A DNA stretch of 64,000 bases from assembly GCA_964036155.1 (NCBI GenBank), contig OZ038423.1:8137249-8201248 (forward strand), in the 5' to 3' direction. The notes under the pieces were generated by a model. The model searched no databases. It was not told where the DNA came from and saw only the letters and a program-made list of their open reading frames with translations. A program made the translations under genes and the position numbers. The stretch is from Diploscapter coronatus. Lineage: Eukaryota > Nematoda > Chromadorea > Rhabditida > Rhabditidae. Of this stretch, positions 44,229-56,453 are shown in pieces (positions within the stretch are counted from its first letter, which is position 1; each line of letters begins with the position of its first letter).

Positions 44229-46097
44229 ATGTCCCGAGATTCTCGATCGAAATTGCCCCGATTTCAGTCGAGCAAGGACGCGATCGGCTATTTCGAGAAG
44301 AATTCCAGAGTCAAGCTATGCGATTTGCAGGTAAGAATTTTTATTGTACTTGTTCCTGAAAAATGAAATTATCAATTCCTCATTAACTTCAGCAGAAATG
44401 CTGAGTGATTTAGCCTGTTTTTTCTCTAAATTCATTGCAATTAGCAAAAAATCTATTTACAGGCTCCCCGCACAAACACAATATCGTGGAATTGCGAGGG
44501 CAATCGATTGGCCTGTGGTTCGTCCGACAGACGTATCGCGATCGCCTCGTTCGAAGTCGGGGGTCGACTCAAATGCACCTACAATGGATCTCCGCATGAT
44601 GGATCTGTTGAATATGTATGGTTTTATTAATTTTCGAAATGTAATCATTTCTAAACTAGACAGAAATTCTGCTTTGTAGCTCGCTTTATCGTCATTTGAA
44701 AGATTGTAATTTCCTAGTGAATATACTAATTTCAGGTCTCGTTCCACAAAAAGGATCCGAATCAATTCGCCTCAGCGAGCACCGACAAGAGTGTCTGCAT
44801 CTGGGACGTCCGACAGCCTAAGACCCACACTAAAGTCGTCACGAAAGGTTGCTGTTTGCATTTGTATTTTATCCTGCAATGATAGGAAGACTGCCGAGTT
44901 AGCAAGTATGAATGAAAAGAAGTATCGATCTCTGATATTTTCACTTCTTCTGAAATTATATCGGATCTCGTGGGCGAAAATGTCAAGATAATCTTCCTTC
45001 CAAAATCTGTCTCAAATATATTTTTCTTTGATTTTCAACCTATCATAGTTGCAGGTCCAAACCTGTATGTGAATTGGTCTCCCTGCGGAAAATATCTGAT
45101 CTTTGGAGATAAAGATGATAAGCTTTCTCTGATCGATACAAGGACCTATTCTCCTGTCAAAGTATGACATCTTATCATTTCTCTTTAAAATCCATCCATG
45201 TCCAGGTTCACGAATTCAAAGTGCAGGTCAATGAGCCGGCCTTCCATCCCTGCGGAGAGTACATTTTCGTCACTACCGAAAATGGAAAACTCGAGATTTT
45301 CAAGTAGGTTTTCAGAAACTGAAGTTTTATTTCACTTAATGTCATTTCTTTACTTTCTTGAAGGAAAAGATGTCCTACTCTTTCGGGTAAAAAGTCGCCC
45401 ACTTCAAGAGTTTGCATTTCTGATTTGGAATAGCTTGATTCTTTTTCTTAAGAAAAAATATACTCTCAGAATTCCAACTCTGGAGCACTGCATGTCAGTG
45501 CAGGCACATGCTCAGCAGGCGAATTGCCTGGCGATCGCGTTCAATCGAGACGGGTCGAAGATGGCCATTGGAGGGGCTGATGGACTCTGCTCCATCTGGA
45601 ACACCGAACAGATCATTTGTGAGAGGACACTCAGCAGGTACTTTTAATCGAAAAGTTTAGAGTACACTTCCTCAGATCTCAATTTTATCGTCTTCTCAGC
45701 TTACAAGATCCAAATCCATGAATTCCAGATTGGACTACCCGATTCGAGCGATTTCGTTCAGTTGCGACGACAAAATCATAGCCACTGGAAGTGAAGACCC
45801 ATTCATCGACTTGGCCTATGTGGAGGATGGTAAGTTTTTTCAATTGTAAATCAGGAAATTCGGAATATTCAATGTTCTCAATGTAACTGACATTTATTCA
45901 TTTTTCTCATACTAAAAATTTTCTCGAAATTTGAAACTAAAACCTTTTCAGGTGCGCGAGTACACGAACTGAAGACAGACTCGGTGACATATTCCCTCGC
46001 CTTCCATCCGAAGCACATGCTGCTCGCCTATTGTGCCTCGTTGAGCGAGCGAGACAAGGATGCTGGACTGGTTAAGATTTTCGGATACACTACGTGA
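44229..46097 (+). CDS. THOC3: THOC3 (TEX1), THO complex WD40 subunit
   Basis: THOC3 is the propeller subunit of THO/TREX, which couples transcription to mRNA export. Eight exons keep phase: 44229-44330, 44463-44615, 44736-44847, 45055-45161, 45206-45303, 45470-45637, 45729-45829, 45952-46097, 328 residues against about 350 in human. WD blades are evident: TISWNCEGNRLACGSSDRRI, VSFHKKDPNQFASASTDKSV with CIWDVRQP, VNWSPCGKYLIFGDKDDKL, AFHPCGEYIFVTTENG, IAFNRDGSKMAIGGADGL with CSIWN, and the diagnostic RLDYPIRAISFSCDDKI with GSEDPFIDLAYVEDG. It ends VKIFGYTT. The ATG follows TTTTTTCAG by three bases, a good trans-splice candidate. Tail-to-tail with RPS26. Confidence 0.95.
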
Positions 46098-46445
46098 TGA
46101 GTAATTCTTCCTATTCATTTTTTAACTTATTTGTTAACTTTTTGAATCCAGAAATGATGGAAGCTAATTTTTTGCCAAAAACAGCAGAATATCTGCTGGC
46201 TTCCTTATCTTCCACCATTTCTGAATTTACATTTCCAAGTTGTTTTCCATGGTCGTTTTTGAATAAATTCATCTGATCTCATTTCTTTATAACTACTTCA
46301 GTTTTTGGGAAGATAACTTTATTTTTGAAGTGAGAAAAAACTGCATAACAAAAAGAAAGTGTAGGCAGAAACAAACATAACAAACGGAATTGAGACTGAG
46401 ACGCTGCACAGCTCAGCAGCTCAGTGAATGAAGAAAGGGGTCGAT
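46098..46445. other. Shared 3' region of THOC3 and RPS26
   Basis: 348 bp between two converging genes. AATAAA at about 46263 can serve THOC3. Nothing else seen. Confidence 0.5.
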
Positions 46446-48340
46446 TTAGGAGCGCTGAATGGCGCCAGGGGCGTTGCCAGGACGAGGAGCTGCGGAGCGC
46501 TGTCCGAAACGCGGAGGAGGGTTGCGGTCTTTGCGAGCCTCACGCGACCTGAAACATGAATGAAATTTATTTTCCAAACCTGCCGATTGTATTTCTTTGA
46601 GAAGAGCAAGATAATTTCCCCCTAGTATTTCACAAGTTTTTTTTCCTGAAAGAAAAATGTAGTCCCTATGGTTTTTCCCAACTGTCAATGCACCATCGGC
46701 GCTGCAGAGAGATCAAGAATATAGGGACCGCGATCGGGCATCGCCCCAGCCGACTCGGGGCGAGGAGAGCCACTCAACCGGATGATCCTCGATACGGTGG
46801 ACCGCACAAATCCCTTACAGACAAAGGGCAGCGATGCTCCACAACGCAGACACGAGCGGAAGCACGAAGCAGCCGACATGAATGCACGTATCGAACAGAA
46901 AGATTTTTTAGAATTCTTACAAAGTAAAAATATTCGTTCAGATGATTGAAGACGAAGAATCAACGCAAACCTGTTTCTGACGACTTTGCTGTGAATGGCG
47001 CAGGCAACGCAGTAGTGCAGCTTGTGATAGAGCTTCGGCATCGCGTACGCTTTAATTATTTCATTTCACTCACGATTTTTTAAAAAATTCTCAAAATAAA
47101 AAATGACAATTTCTACATATGAAGAACGTTTAAGTGAGGTTGAACCGAGTTGCATTTATATATGAAGACCGATTTTGTCATTCGTTGCCTTGAACAAATG
47201 ATAAATGCTATTAAGCATTCTATTCGACTTACTCTGATAAGCGGAAGCATCTCCGATGTCTCTGACGGCGGCCGCCTCGACGATGTTCCTCACCACGAAC
47301 TTCTTGATCGCCTTGTCCTGAAAACAAACAAATTACCCCCTTCTACACATTTCCTTCGGATTTTCAAGAAAATTTGTAATTTTTGATTTGTTCTCTGTAT
47401 GGTTTTTCCCAACTGTCCGGGTGCCATCGGCACTGCAGAGAGACCAAGAATATACGGAGAGGAGACCGGGCATCTCCCCTAGATGAACCAGAGGAGAGCC
47501 ACACAGCCGCGATGCTCTGCGACGCGGCGGACCGCACAAATCCCCTATTTGGAAGGGCAGCGATGCTCCACTCGAATGCAGCGACGAGTATCACGAAGAA
47601 ACTCGAACACTGCATCACGCGTCGGGGAATTCAAGAAGCAGATTGAAAACCTTTATGCTTTTACAAGGTAAAAATGGGGAAATGGTCTTCCTACAACGGA
47701 AAGTCGATTATTTTTCTACTTGCTTTTACACGATTGATTAGAGAAACGCATAAGACATGGGAAAATGGACTGTTCAAAAACTTTCGAGTTCCGTTTTTAA
47801 AAATTTCAACTCACATCTTCTAATTGGTTCAATAGTAATCGATTTTAGAGAATCGCATAATAGTCAAGTCTGCATCGATCAAGAAAAAAATTTATGACAG
47901 CATCTTTTTATGTGGGCGAAAGTGGTTGCGATAACAGTGGAATCACTTGTAAGTCGTGAATTGGGGATGGATATTCGAATTTATAGGAAAGTGCTCGCAA
48001 GATATGAGATGCGTCTTTTTTTGGAGAATAAAAATATCAACGCATAATAACTGCTAAATTCCAAATAAACCATTACGAGCTTTTCTCTCCGTCATAAAAA
48101 TCACCCTAGACAAACATGGTTTCAACTTCTTGATTTTTCATGTTTTTGATGTTCTTGCGCAACTGAACTGCCTATGCTAGATGGAAATTGAATCAGTTCA
48201 ATTACACAGGACCCTAATTATTTTCCCCCCATCTGCCCGATTACCTTAGGACAGCAGCGTCCGCAGTTGGTGCATCGGATGAAGGACACGCGTCCGCGAT
48301 TCTTCTTCGACCTGCCGTGGTTTCTTCTCTTCACCGTCAT
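46446..48340 (-). CDS. RPS26: 40S ribosomal protein S26
   Basis: eS26 sits at the mRNA exit channel of the 40S subunit. Four exons keep phase: 48340-48245, 47317-47233, 47049-46971, 46548-46446, 120 residues. The sequence is strongly conserved: [18 protein letters not shown], the zinc-binding [54 protein letters not shown] and the tail [17 protein letters not shown]. The middle block is the nematode version of the protein as I remember it. An AATTTCAG acceptor 16 nt before the ATG fits trans-splicing. Introns 1 and 3 each contain one copy of a structured, about 200-nt repeat (47398-47598 and 46667-46869), as intron-encoded small RNAs of ribosomal protein genes often do. Confidence 0.96.
46667..46869 (-). 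ncRNA. Candidate structured RNA, copy A, in RPS26 intron 3
   Basis: About 203 nt related to 47398-47598 and arranged in the same direction. Blocks identical in both include TATGGTTTTTCCCAACTGTC, CTGCAGAGAGA, AAGAATAT, GAGGAGAGCCAC, GGACCGCACAAATCCC and AGGGCAGCGATGCTCCAC. Between them sit hairpins whose sequence differs from copy B while pairing is kept: 46741-46763 (7 bp, 9-nt loop), 46690-46702 (5 bp, 3-nt loop) and 46777-46798. In 46690-46702 the one odd pair is G-U if read on the minus strand but A-C if read on the plus strand, which favours the minus strand, sense with RPS26. An intron-hosted snoRNA is the first thought, but I could not place convincing H and ACA boxes, so the class is left open. 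Confidence 0.5.
47398..47598 (-). ncRNA. Candidate structured RNA, copy B, in RPS26 intron 1
   Basis: About 201 nt, paralogous to 46667-46869. The matching hairpins are 47474-47496 (7 bp with 9-nt loop), 47421-47433 (GTGCC/GGCAC) and 47507-47527 (CCGCG/CGCGG). Each differs from copy A by paired changes that keep the helix. Overall length is within 2 nt of copy A. No open frame is conserved between the copies. The element ends well inside the 0.9-kb first intron. Confidence 0.5.
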
Positions 48341-49122
48341 TGCCGATTTTGTAACCCTGAAATTGGCAAACAATCATCATTCTTGGAAGCGACGCAAAAT
48401 ACAGAAGCAATCCGACTTTACAAAACAGCATGATTTAGACAAGTGTCAGGAGAAAATGTGGAATGTCGAATGCAAAAGTACAAAATGAAAGTCTTCGAGA
48501 ACACATGGACTTCAGAATCATACTAGCCTGATTTTGTCGTGAACATCCTGTATTAGAAGAACAAGTCGTTCTCTAGAAACACGGAAAAATAAATCCGCGG
48601 CGGCGAAAATGTAGCTTCAAAGCTTCGAAAAAAGAGCATCAAAAATCTCGATTCTGATCGAAACAAGTGCGATTGATCAGGAGACATTCTCGGAATAAAT
48701 TTTGCAAGAAAGAAATTGGGAAAATTCGAAGCAATTGGAGAGAAAAATGAAAAGGGAAAAGAAGTTCGAAATATTAAATCGTAAAATTGCAAAAATTCTG
48801 GCCTAAGTCAAGAAATTCGGCCAAATTATTGGGTAGTCGAATGGGTAATGCGTCGATTGTCGTCGTGGATGAAGGATTCAGAACTTCGAAAAGTGGAATC
48901 CACGAAATCAGAAAAATAAAAACCGAGGTAGTCCTAAAAATTCCAAAGCAAGAGGAATACACCGTATCGAGAAAGAGGTGGGGAGGAAATGCAGCGAGGG
49001 CAGAGTCGAATGCAAAATGGGCGGGGCGAATGCGCTATTGCTATGGAAACGAAAGAGAAGAAAGGGAAATGAACGGATAAAATTTGGGCGATGGAATATT
49101 TGAAGGGTTTGTGAGATTTCCG
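48341..49122. other. Divergent region, RPS26 and TMEM107
   Basis: About 780 bp between two head-to-head genes. The RPS26 5' UTR and its TTTCAG acceptor lie at the left edge. A plus-strand frame at 48787-49080 has no splice context or recognisable product and is not called. No TATA box or X-box motif that I can defend. Confidence 0.45.
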
Positions 49123-49678
49123 ATGCTCGACCAGATCTCCTGCTATTTCACGACGGTTGTCGGGCACGGAATATTTGTGTTCTTGCTATTTTTCAACCAG
49201 GCAAGCTCATATTTTCAACAATTTCTACAAAAACAATGCTATTTCTGTAAACTAACCATTTTCTATTCACTGTAGTGCTAAAAAGAATTCAGGATCCATT
49301 TCTTCTGGCCTCCCTGCCTGCAGGAATCACCCAAATATCCGAGCAATCTCGGGTGTCCTTCGCAGTTCTGCTGGCCTTGTTCATAGTCACAGACTTGGTC
49401 GAAGTGGCCAATTTGACAATCGGAGTTCCGAGGTATATACATTTTTCCAAAAAAAAAAAATTTTTTTAAATAGTGCACTTCTTGATTACAGTAGCCGATT
49501 AATCATGTTTTCGACGACTTGCCACGCCCTGTCTGCTCTGTTTCTGCTCAAATTCTCCACCGATCTCCACCCTGTCAGCCATTTCTGGTGGCTCTTCGGA
49601 CTTCTCTCCGTGCCTCCCTTCATTATAGCTCTTTCAAAAATCGCTCACTCTCTACTACCAAATAAAGCATCTCGCTAG
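49123..49678 (+). CDS. TMEM107: TMEM107, ciliary transition-zone protein
   Basis: TMEM107 is a four-pass membrane protein of the ciliary transition zone, where it helps hold the MKS module together; in worms that means sensory cilia. Three exons keep phase: 49123-49200, 49293-49432, 49492-49678, 134 residues against 140 in human. Four hydrophobic segments are visible: CYFTTVVGHGIFVFLLFF, VSFAVLLALFIVTDLVEVA, IMFSTTCHALSALFLL and HFWWLFGLLSVPPFIIAL. The first intron begins GCAAGC, a GC-AG intron, and joins FFNQ to DPFLLASLPAG. I chose the ATG at 49123; the frame is open a little further upstream without another ATG, and no acceptor lies close by. Identity rests on length, topology and remembered alignment. 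Confidence 0.75.
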
Positions 49679-49869
49679 TCTTTTTGTAAACAAAAAGTGT
49701 AAACGAGAAGGAAATACAGGATATCTGCCGTTGGCAGAATTTTATTAATGTCGGGGTTTCAAACGCGACACTCACTAAAATGTCGAAACACAGGATGAAA
49801 GTGGAGAGGGTGAATATGAGCGAAGAAGAGGGGGGTGGTTAGATGACTATGCAGAGTGTGCGGAGCGAG

Positions 49870-51456
49870 TCAGGAACAGAAGGTCTGACGACGCAGCTGG
49901 AAGAAGAGAACAGGGCAATTGGAGCGGGTTGGAAGGTGGAAAGAAGAGTTGATGAGGGAATTGGCTGATTTGGCCGAAGGGGGGAGGAATCTGGCGGGGA
50001 AGGAGGGGAGAATCTCGGGCAGGTCGAGCACGATCGAGCGGATCGAAGTGGGCGGCAACACGGCGAACGGCGACTGCGAGTAGCGCAGCATCTGAATGCT
50101 TTGACAGTCACCATTTCCTTGCGAGCAAGAAAGGCGCTTTGAATATTTTCCGAAAAAAAAAAACATCTAAACTCGAATCAAACGATGCAATCAGATTCCA
50201 GGATCGTTATGTTTCATCGAATCTTTGAATTCCTTCATCTCAACCGACCTGCTCCCTGTCGTACTCGACGCCAACGCGCATGTGGCCATTTTCATCGAGA
50301 ATCGAGACGAGACGTCCTCCGTGCAGAGCCGCCGTCTTGCTCACTACCTGCAAACGGCATTCTTTAGGGAAGAACGCTGTAGTTGGATAAAGGAAAAGAG
50401 TCATCATTTCATTGGTTCCGTACATCTGTCGCTAGTTATTAGCGTGAGGGAACGAGGAAATGGGGGAGAAATGCGACAGTCGGCGTGTCTAATACAGGAG
50501 CCGATTTCATTCATAATTCTGCTATCTTCTCTCAACCTGCCTTAGGCGTGCTGGCTTCCATTCTGCTTGCAGCCTCGTCACCCCTCGCCTTGCCAGTCTC
50601 CTCTCCTTCCTTCTTGTTCCTCATTTCTGCCTCATTCTTTCCGTTGCCCTGCCCATTCTTCCCATTCAACTCAGTCAATTCAGTCGGTCCCAATTCAAAC
50701 AGAAGCTGTTTTTTGCGCTTGCTCACTGCCTCTCCGCAGGCTGCCGCAGACGAGTCCCAAGTGCGGCGGGACGTCTGCAGAAGAAATAAGTTGTCATTTT
50801 GTTGAACTTCATGACGTTCACAAGAACTGTCAAGGGTTGCATGTTATGTGCCTAGGTACACGAAAAAAAAGAGCCCCGCAGTGTTGCGTGCGTCCGGGAA
50901 CTTTTTTTTGCTCAATCTTACCTCTCCATACAGATTGACAGCCTTCCCTACGTCGATTTGCTTGTCCCTGTCCCTCCCAATCGAGACCACTTCGTCGTCT
51001 CCCCTGCAGTGGCTTCGCGTCTTCTGCATCTGTCTCTCCCTCTGCAGTATCGCCTCCAAAGGTCCATTCTGAAAATCAACAAATCAGCAAGAAATCCAGA
51101 TCACGCGACGACGAATTGCGAAAATGGAAAATAATACAGGAGCAGTGCAAAACTCTGCTTCTCTCATTTTCTCGCATTATTTTATCTTGAGCAAGTATCT
51201 TCTAATAGAACTTATTTTTTTTCGCGACATTTCATTTTTCCCCGTCAAACTTGCCTTCTCTTGAGTGGGCGGTGCCTGGAGCATGGCCTGAAGGCCTGCG
51301 TACAGCGAATCAACCGGGTAATTCGAGGACTGGTTGAGTGGCTACAAAAATCGAATCATTTTTTGGACCTTTAAGTTTTTTTCTAAGTTTTCTTGGGAAT
51401 TGAAGATTGTTTCATGTCAAACTCACCACGTAAGACTCGTTTTTCTCCTCGCTCAT
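49870..51456 (-). CDS. Unrecognised protein, six exons
   Basis: I do not recognise this gene, but its structure is sound: 51456-51427, 51341-51255, 51068-50922, 50774-50537, 50361-50249, 50091-49870 keep phase and give 278 residues. The N-terminal half is charged and low in hydrophobics (MSEEKNESYV, LYAGLQAMLQAPPTQEK, ILQRERQMQKTRSHCRGDDE). Exon 4 is rich in Glu, Lys and Gly and probably disordered. The C-terminal part looks folded: KTAALHGGRLVSILDENGHM, RVGVEYDREQMLRYSQSP, FAVLPPTSIRSIVLDLPEIL. No signal peptide or membrane segment. The second intron begins GCAAGT (GC-AG). It converges on TMEM107, with 191 bp between the two stops. Most likely intracellular. Confidence 0.7.
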
Positions 51457-52270
51457 CCGGTTGCTGGTAGGGCGATTTTGGTAATGAAGTCGAAATGAGC
51501 GACCGAAAATGAATGAGTTTCGAAAATGAGAATATATTTAAATTTTCGCTGAGCATTATTTTCGAAATTGCAACGTGCAAAGCAACAATTTCGAAAGGGA
51601 AAGTCTTGGACAAAAAAACTAGAAAGAATTTATTTTACGCATTAAAAAACACGACAAAATCATAACAATCGTAATCGCAGGTGATTTTGAAGGAATAACT
51701 TTGTCCAAAATGTACGAGATTGCCATTCTCATAGGCATTTCAGAACTACTTGGGAGGCAGAATCTTGACAAAATTGGACAGTTTAATGAGAATTTTTCAG
51801 CTAGAAAGTCTTTCAAACAAAAAAGAAATCAAATTCATCACTAACCCGTGGAGAGAAAATTGGAGGAACAAATTGAGAGAGAGGAGGAAAGAATAACAAT
51901 GGAGGGGGAAAGAAAAAGACAGCATCACAACGAACAAATGAATAAATTGGCTATTTCAAAACAGACTTTCTAAACTCAATTTCATTTTTGATAAACCTTC
52001 AGTATTTATCCTGTGGTGAAAATCAGATTTAGAGGTCTACATATCATCAGATTGAATTGATGAATGATTCAAGGGTGACTCCACGGATCAAGCATTTGGA
52101 AGAAATGAATGTTACGGTTTTAGTGGAACATATTTTGAATCTTCGGCTTAAAAAGAAACCCGTCTTTTCAATAGCCGCTATTCAGATATAAGTTGGACTT
52201 ACAAACATCGAGTCGAGGAAATGGAAAGATGTAGTGGATGAACCGGATTGGAGTAGGAAAGGGAAGTGAC
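51457..52270. other. Intergenic, 0.8 kb
   Basis: Between the DnaJ stop and the unrecognised gene, both minus strand. AT-rich, no supported exon or RNA gene. Confidence 0.5.
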
Positions 52271-55200
52271 TTAGCTCTGCTGGCACTGAACAGCTTGGGC
52301 ACCGCCGTGATGCCCATGGTCGGAATAGCGACCGCGGGAGGACTGCCGCGCCAGCTCAGTCAGCTCGAACACTTCCGCGTCGTCGTCGATCATCACTTCA
52401 GCTGAACGATAACAGTTTATACTTTTATTCATTTCGATGTGTAGATGTTCTCTTCGTATTAGTTTTATCCTATCACGACACTTCGTAAATCACAAGATGT
52501 AACAGGAAAAATAGCGCTAATAGAATAAGAAAAGGTGGGATACGAGATCTTTCCTCATATCATTCTGCCATGTCTTACGGTCTACACGGTGACTTTATCA
52601 TTGTAAGAGAAAGGAGGAAAGTGATTCCTCTAAATTTACGAGGGTATTTGAAAATAGCATCTTTTCATTCTAACCTTTCAGAAAATTAATATTAGGAACA
52701 AACAAAGCCTACTCTTTCCGGGCAAAATGGAGGAAATCTTGCGGATGTTTGCCTGATCCAACAAAGTGGGGAACTCCACGTCGAATTGCAGAATCAGATC
52801 GCCCTGAAATTTTAACATGAGTTTTTATGCAATTAAAAGATATCCTTGCTTTCTAAATATACTCTTTTCAATCCCGTTTATTTTTCATATCCGGAAAGAA
52901 TAAATAACTCTTCTTTTCCACGAATTTAGGAGTTGAAATGTGAAGGGAAGGAAAAAAATAATCTGATGGCAATTACTCGTTATCGATGATTAACTGTCAC
53001 AAATGCCGAGGCTCAGACTTGGGGAATTTCGAACCGAGGTTAAACACGCATGAACGAGAGTGTCTTATCGAAAGATAAAAAAAAAAAGCGTTTTCTTTCC
53101 GTCTCTTGACAAAGCACTCTATCTGGTTTCTTGCGGCTAGCCGCGATTCGAAATTTCTCAAGTCTACAGAGATATAATGAAGAAATAGTCCTCAAATTTT
53201 CACTAAGAAATGAACTTTTGCATACCTTTTCGGAGGGAGTCCTCTTCATGGGCATTCCCTCGTTGTGGACGACCTTCATGGTCTCGTGAGGGATGACTTC
53301 CCCAGGCAGCAGTCGGAAGAATAGAGTCCGTCCGTCCAGGGTCTTGATTGTCCGCGTGAAGCCACACAAAGATTCCACCAACTGAAAAAAACGTTCTCAT
53401 CCTTCTGATGAATAATACATTTGCAGAGAAAAAAACTTTTCTTCCTAATAAGTTGAATAGAAAATGAAGAATCTCAAAAATATTAGTTTTCACTCATGTC
53501 GCGTTCTCTTCATTGCCTTGGTTCAACTAATTCGAGGTTCTTTGTTATAAGATAAAATAATGAGGCGCAGAAGAGATTCAGTGTTTTGACCTATCCGGTA
53601 TCATTCCTTAAAACTATTTTCCCCTGAAATATTCAAAAAAAACTATTATCTACATTCTCATTAAACCGATTTTTGAATTATTTTTAAGAAGACTTCACCG
53701 AATAAGGAAATAAGAGCAGAGCACTAAGAGATTGTGTACATCTCTTTTTCCATTCTCCTCAGCTGTTTATTCTCATATATCACTCTATCTTATTTTTGAT
53801 ACCCGAGTTATAAATCCATTTGACCAACACTAGTTTTGAGCAGTACTATCCTCTTCACCTTCTAATAAAATCTGCTAAAGTAGGAAAATAACTAGCCTGA
53901 ATTTTGAGTGGGATGATGAGATTATCGTCGACCCGCTTGAATTGGTTGTGCGCCTGAAATCTTCCTCTTCGTTCCTTTATTCCTTAAATGGTCTTGCCTT
54001 TTCATCGAGCACGAAAATGATGTCTCCTGCAGGCAGTCCGGGATGCTCGTCCCCCTGCTTCTCGAACACGATCCTATCCTCGTCCTTCATACCCTTCTCT
54101 ATCTTCACCTCCAGAATAGAATCTTCCGCGTGCTGCAAAACGTATTCATTTGTCAAAATCAGGTATTTTGCAAGATTCGATCAACAAGGAGATCCATTTT
54201 TTTACATCTGCACGAATTAATGGCAAAATACACGTTTCTTTGAAAAAGGCAAAGAATCTGCATTATTTTGAACAGCAGTTTAGCCAAAATTAATCCACTT
54301 TACTCATGCTTAGAGAAATGTCGTAATCTTGTGGCTGATTTCGAGGAATGATGAAAATAGTTTTTAAAAATCTAACCATTTTCTTCGCATTGCACTTCTT
54401 GCAGCGATCCTTTTGAGGAATGATCTCTCCTTGACCCTCGCAGCTGGGACAAGCCGACTGCATCTGCTGAACCATCGGACCCATCCGAACCACTCTGCAA
54501 GTCATTCATTCATGTTTGGTTCTCTACTTTTGACCGTCACTATATTTATCAACATTTTCATAATTCACGGTTTTGTAAGGTACTCTTAGCGCCGCGCAAC
54601 AAAGCGGTTATTCGAGCATAGAGAGGCACGGCCTAGTAATTGTAATTTCTTTTTATCATTTTTCGACGAAAGTGTCTAATGAAGGGAGTCCACGCATTTT
54701 TGTATAACTTTTTTAGTACTCCCAAGTTCTCGATAACCGATTTTTCCGAGTACTAATATCTCGTCTTCCAAACATCGGATTGTTTTCCTTCTTCACATGA
54801 TCAGGTAAATCATGTCATCGCATGGTTTACTACTCACCTGATAACAACGCCGTGTCCATCGCAGTCATCGCATTTCTTCACAGAGCCCGCAGCCCCACCC
54901 CGGCCATCGCAATCGCGACACACAACCGTGCGGGTCACCTGAAACTGATCGGTTTTCAGAGAAAGTACAAGCGTGAATAAATCTAAGAAAGCGAATATAA
55001 GTTGAATTATCTTCAATTTATAAAGAAGATAAGTAGTATGCGCTTTTGATGAATTTAAAGGAGACATGAAATCACAATATGAAGCATTTCATTTTTTCAT
55101 TAGGGGTTGGTTTGTTTCAGGAGAAGGGGTTTACCATTTCTCTGGGACAGGAAAATAGCATCAAAACCATTATGTGCGAAAAATATTCCCACATTTTACA

Positions 55201-56453
55201 TCAGAATTTTCGACTTTATATCGAGATCGCTTCTCATACGTACAATAAAACAAGTCGCGCTACAATCCCCTAAAATCTTCGCTCTAGTCAAAAATGAGAG
55301 TGTTCTTTATTCCTTCATAAAGTGGAGAAAGAAGAAAAGGGAGAACGTTCTCGTTTTTGACTGGAGTAGATTTTCGAGCTGGAGCGCGACCTGTTTATCA
55401 CATGTGCAGGAGAGCTCGGTAAGAAAATGAAGAAGAAAACACATCAAACCTTCAATTTCTTGATGCACCCAGTATAGAGCTGCTCGAGAGTGACGGGAAT
55501 CGCGTGAACAGTCGGCTTGACGCGAGGTTCACCGCGACGGCGACGGCCACCTGCAAATTATGCACATGAATGATTGAGTATCGAGTCAAACAACAGCGCT
55601 GGCAAGAGTAGAAGAAGCTAATTTGTCACTCAGCTCCCAACTCTTCTGGTAACGATAATACATTCGTGTCGCTAGTCGAAAATGTTCAATGAAATGCAAA
55701 ATCAGAGAACTTTCTCCTTAGCACGACAAACCTCCTATTTCTCAAAAGCAAGACAGAAGGTTTGCTCTTACAAAATAAGTCCTATTTTTAGTTTTCCTTG
55801 TTTATTTTTTTAAGTATAATGCTTACCAAAGAACATGTCGAAGATGTCGAACGGATTGTGGAAGTCGCCACCCCCGCCTCCGCCTTGCAGAGCCTCCTCA
55901 CCGCCCTCGTCGTAGATCCGGCGTTTCTTCTCGTCCGCAAGCACTTCATACGCCTGCAAGACAACAATCATAAAATTGTTACAAAATAACGATGGGAAAA
56001 AAACTATTCAATTGAAAGAAAAATCTTTTGGAAAAGTAGAGAAAATAATCTTGACGCTTTTTCAATTTTTTCTCATATTTTCTACCTGGGAGATGAGTTT
56101 GAACTGCTCGGCTCCTTCCGGGTTCTTGTCGGGATGGTATTTGAGGGCCAACTTCCTGTACGCCTTCTTCAGCTCATTGTCCGTTGCATTCGGAGTGACT
56201 CCTGAAATTTCGAAAGTCACATGAATTCATTGAAATAGAATGCAGAGAGCAGAAAGATGAAGATCTTGAACATTTTGAGAATTTTGACAAATTTCAACAT
56301 TGTACAGTGAAACATATACCGAATAGGCTTGTAACGATATTCTTCAGTCCATCTTGTTGAAATTCTTCAACTGATACAATGTTTAAAGATGTCGTTTCTT
56401 ATCTTTGAAACAATCTTACCGAGCAAATCATAGTATTTGGTTTCCTTGACCAT
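52271..56453 (-). CDS. DNAJA: Type A DnaJ/Hsp40 co-chaperone (DNAJA)
   Basis: Class A J-proteins deliver clients to cytosolic Hsp70 and stimulate its ATPase. Eleven exons keep phase: 56453-56420, 56201-56086, 55953-55827, 55550-55450, 54938-54838, 54494-54377, 54132-53998, 53953-53897, 53381-53226, 52803-52713, 52401-52271, about 388 residues against 397 in human DNAJA1. The J domain has the [14 protein letters not shown] signature, then a Gly-rich linker ([20 protein letters not shown]). The zinc module shows [24 protein letters not shown] and CKKCNAKK. The client-binding region includes [12 protein letters not shown], and the protein ends in CQQS, a CaaX box for prenylation. Two adjacent introns start with GC (after 53998 and after 53897); both are required by the family sequence. 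TTTGCAG precedes the ATG by 47 nt. Confidence 0.95.

Noticed and set aside
46667..46869. Reading the RPS26 intron repeat as RNase P, MRP, SRP or a spliceosomal RNA
   Set aside because: The conserved blocks do not match the universally conserved motifs of any of these that I could recall.
48787..49080. Plus-strand frame upstream of TMEM107
   Set aside because: Considered as an N-terminal extension, but it is in a different frame and no donor-acceptor pair joins it to the TMEM107 exon.
54570..54650. GC-rich patch in a DnaJ intron that looked tRNA-like
   Set aside because: No A and B box spacing and no cloverleaf could be drawn.
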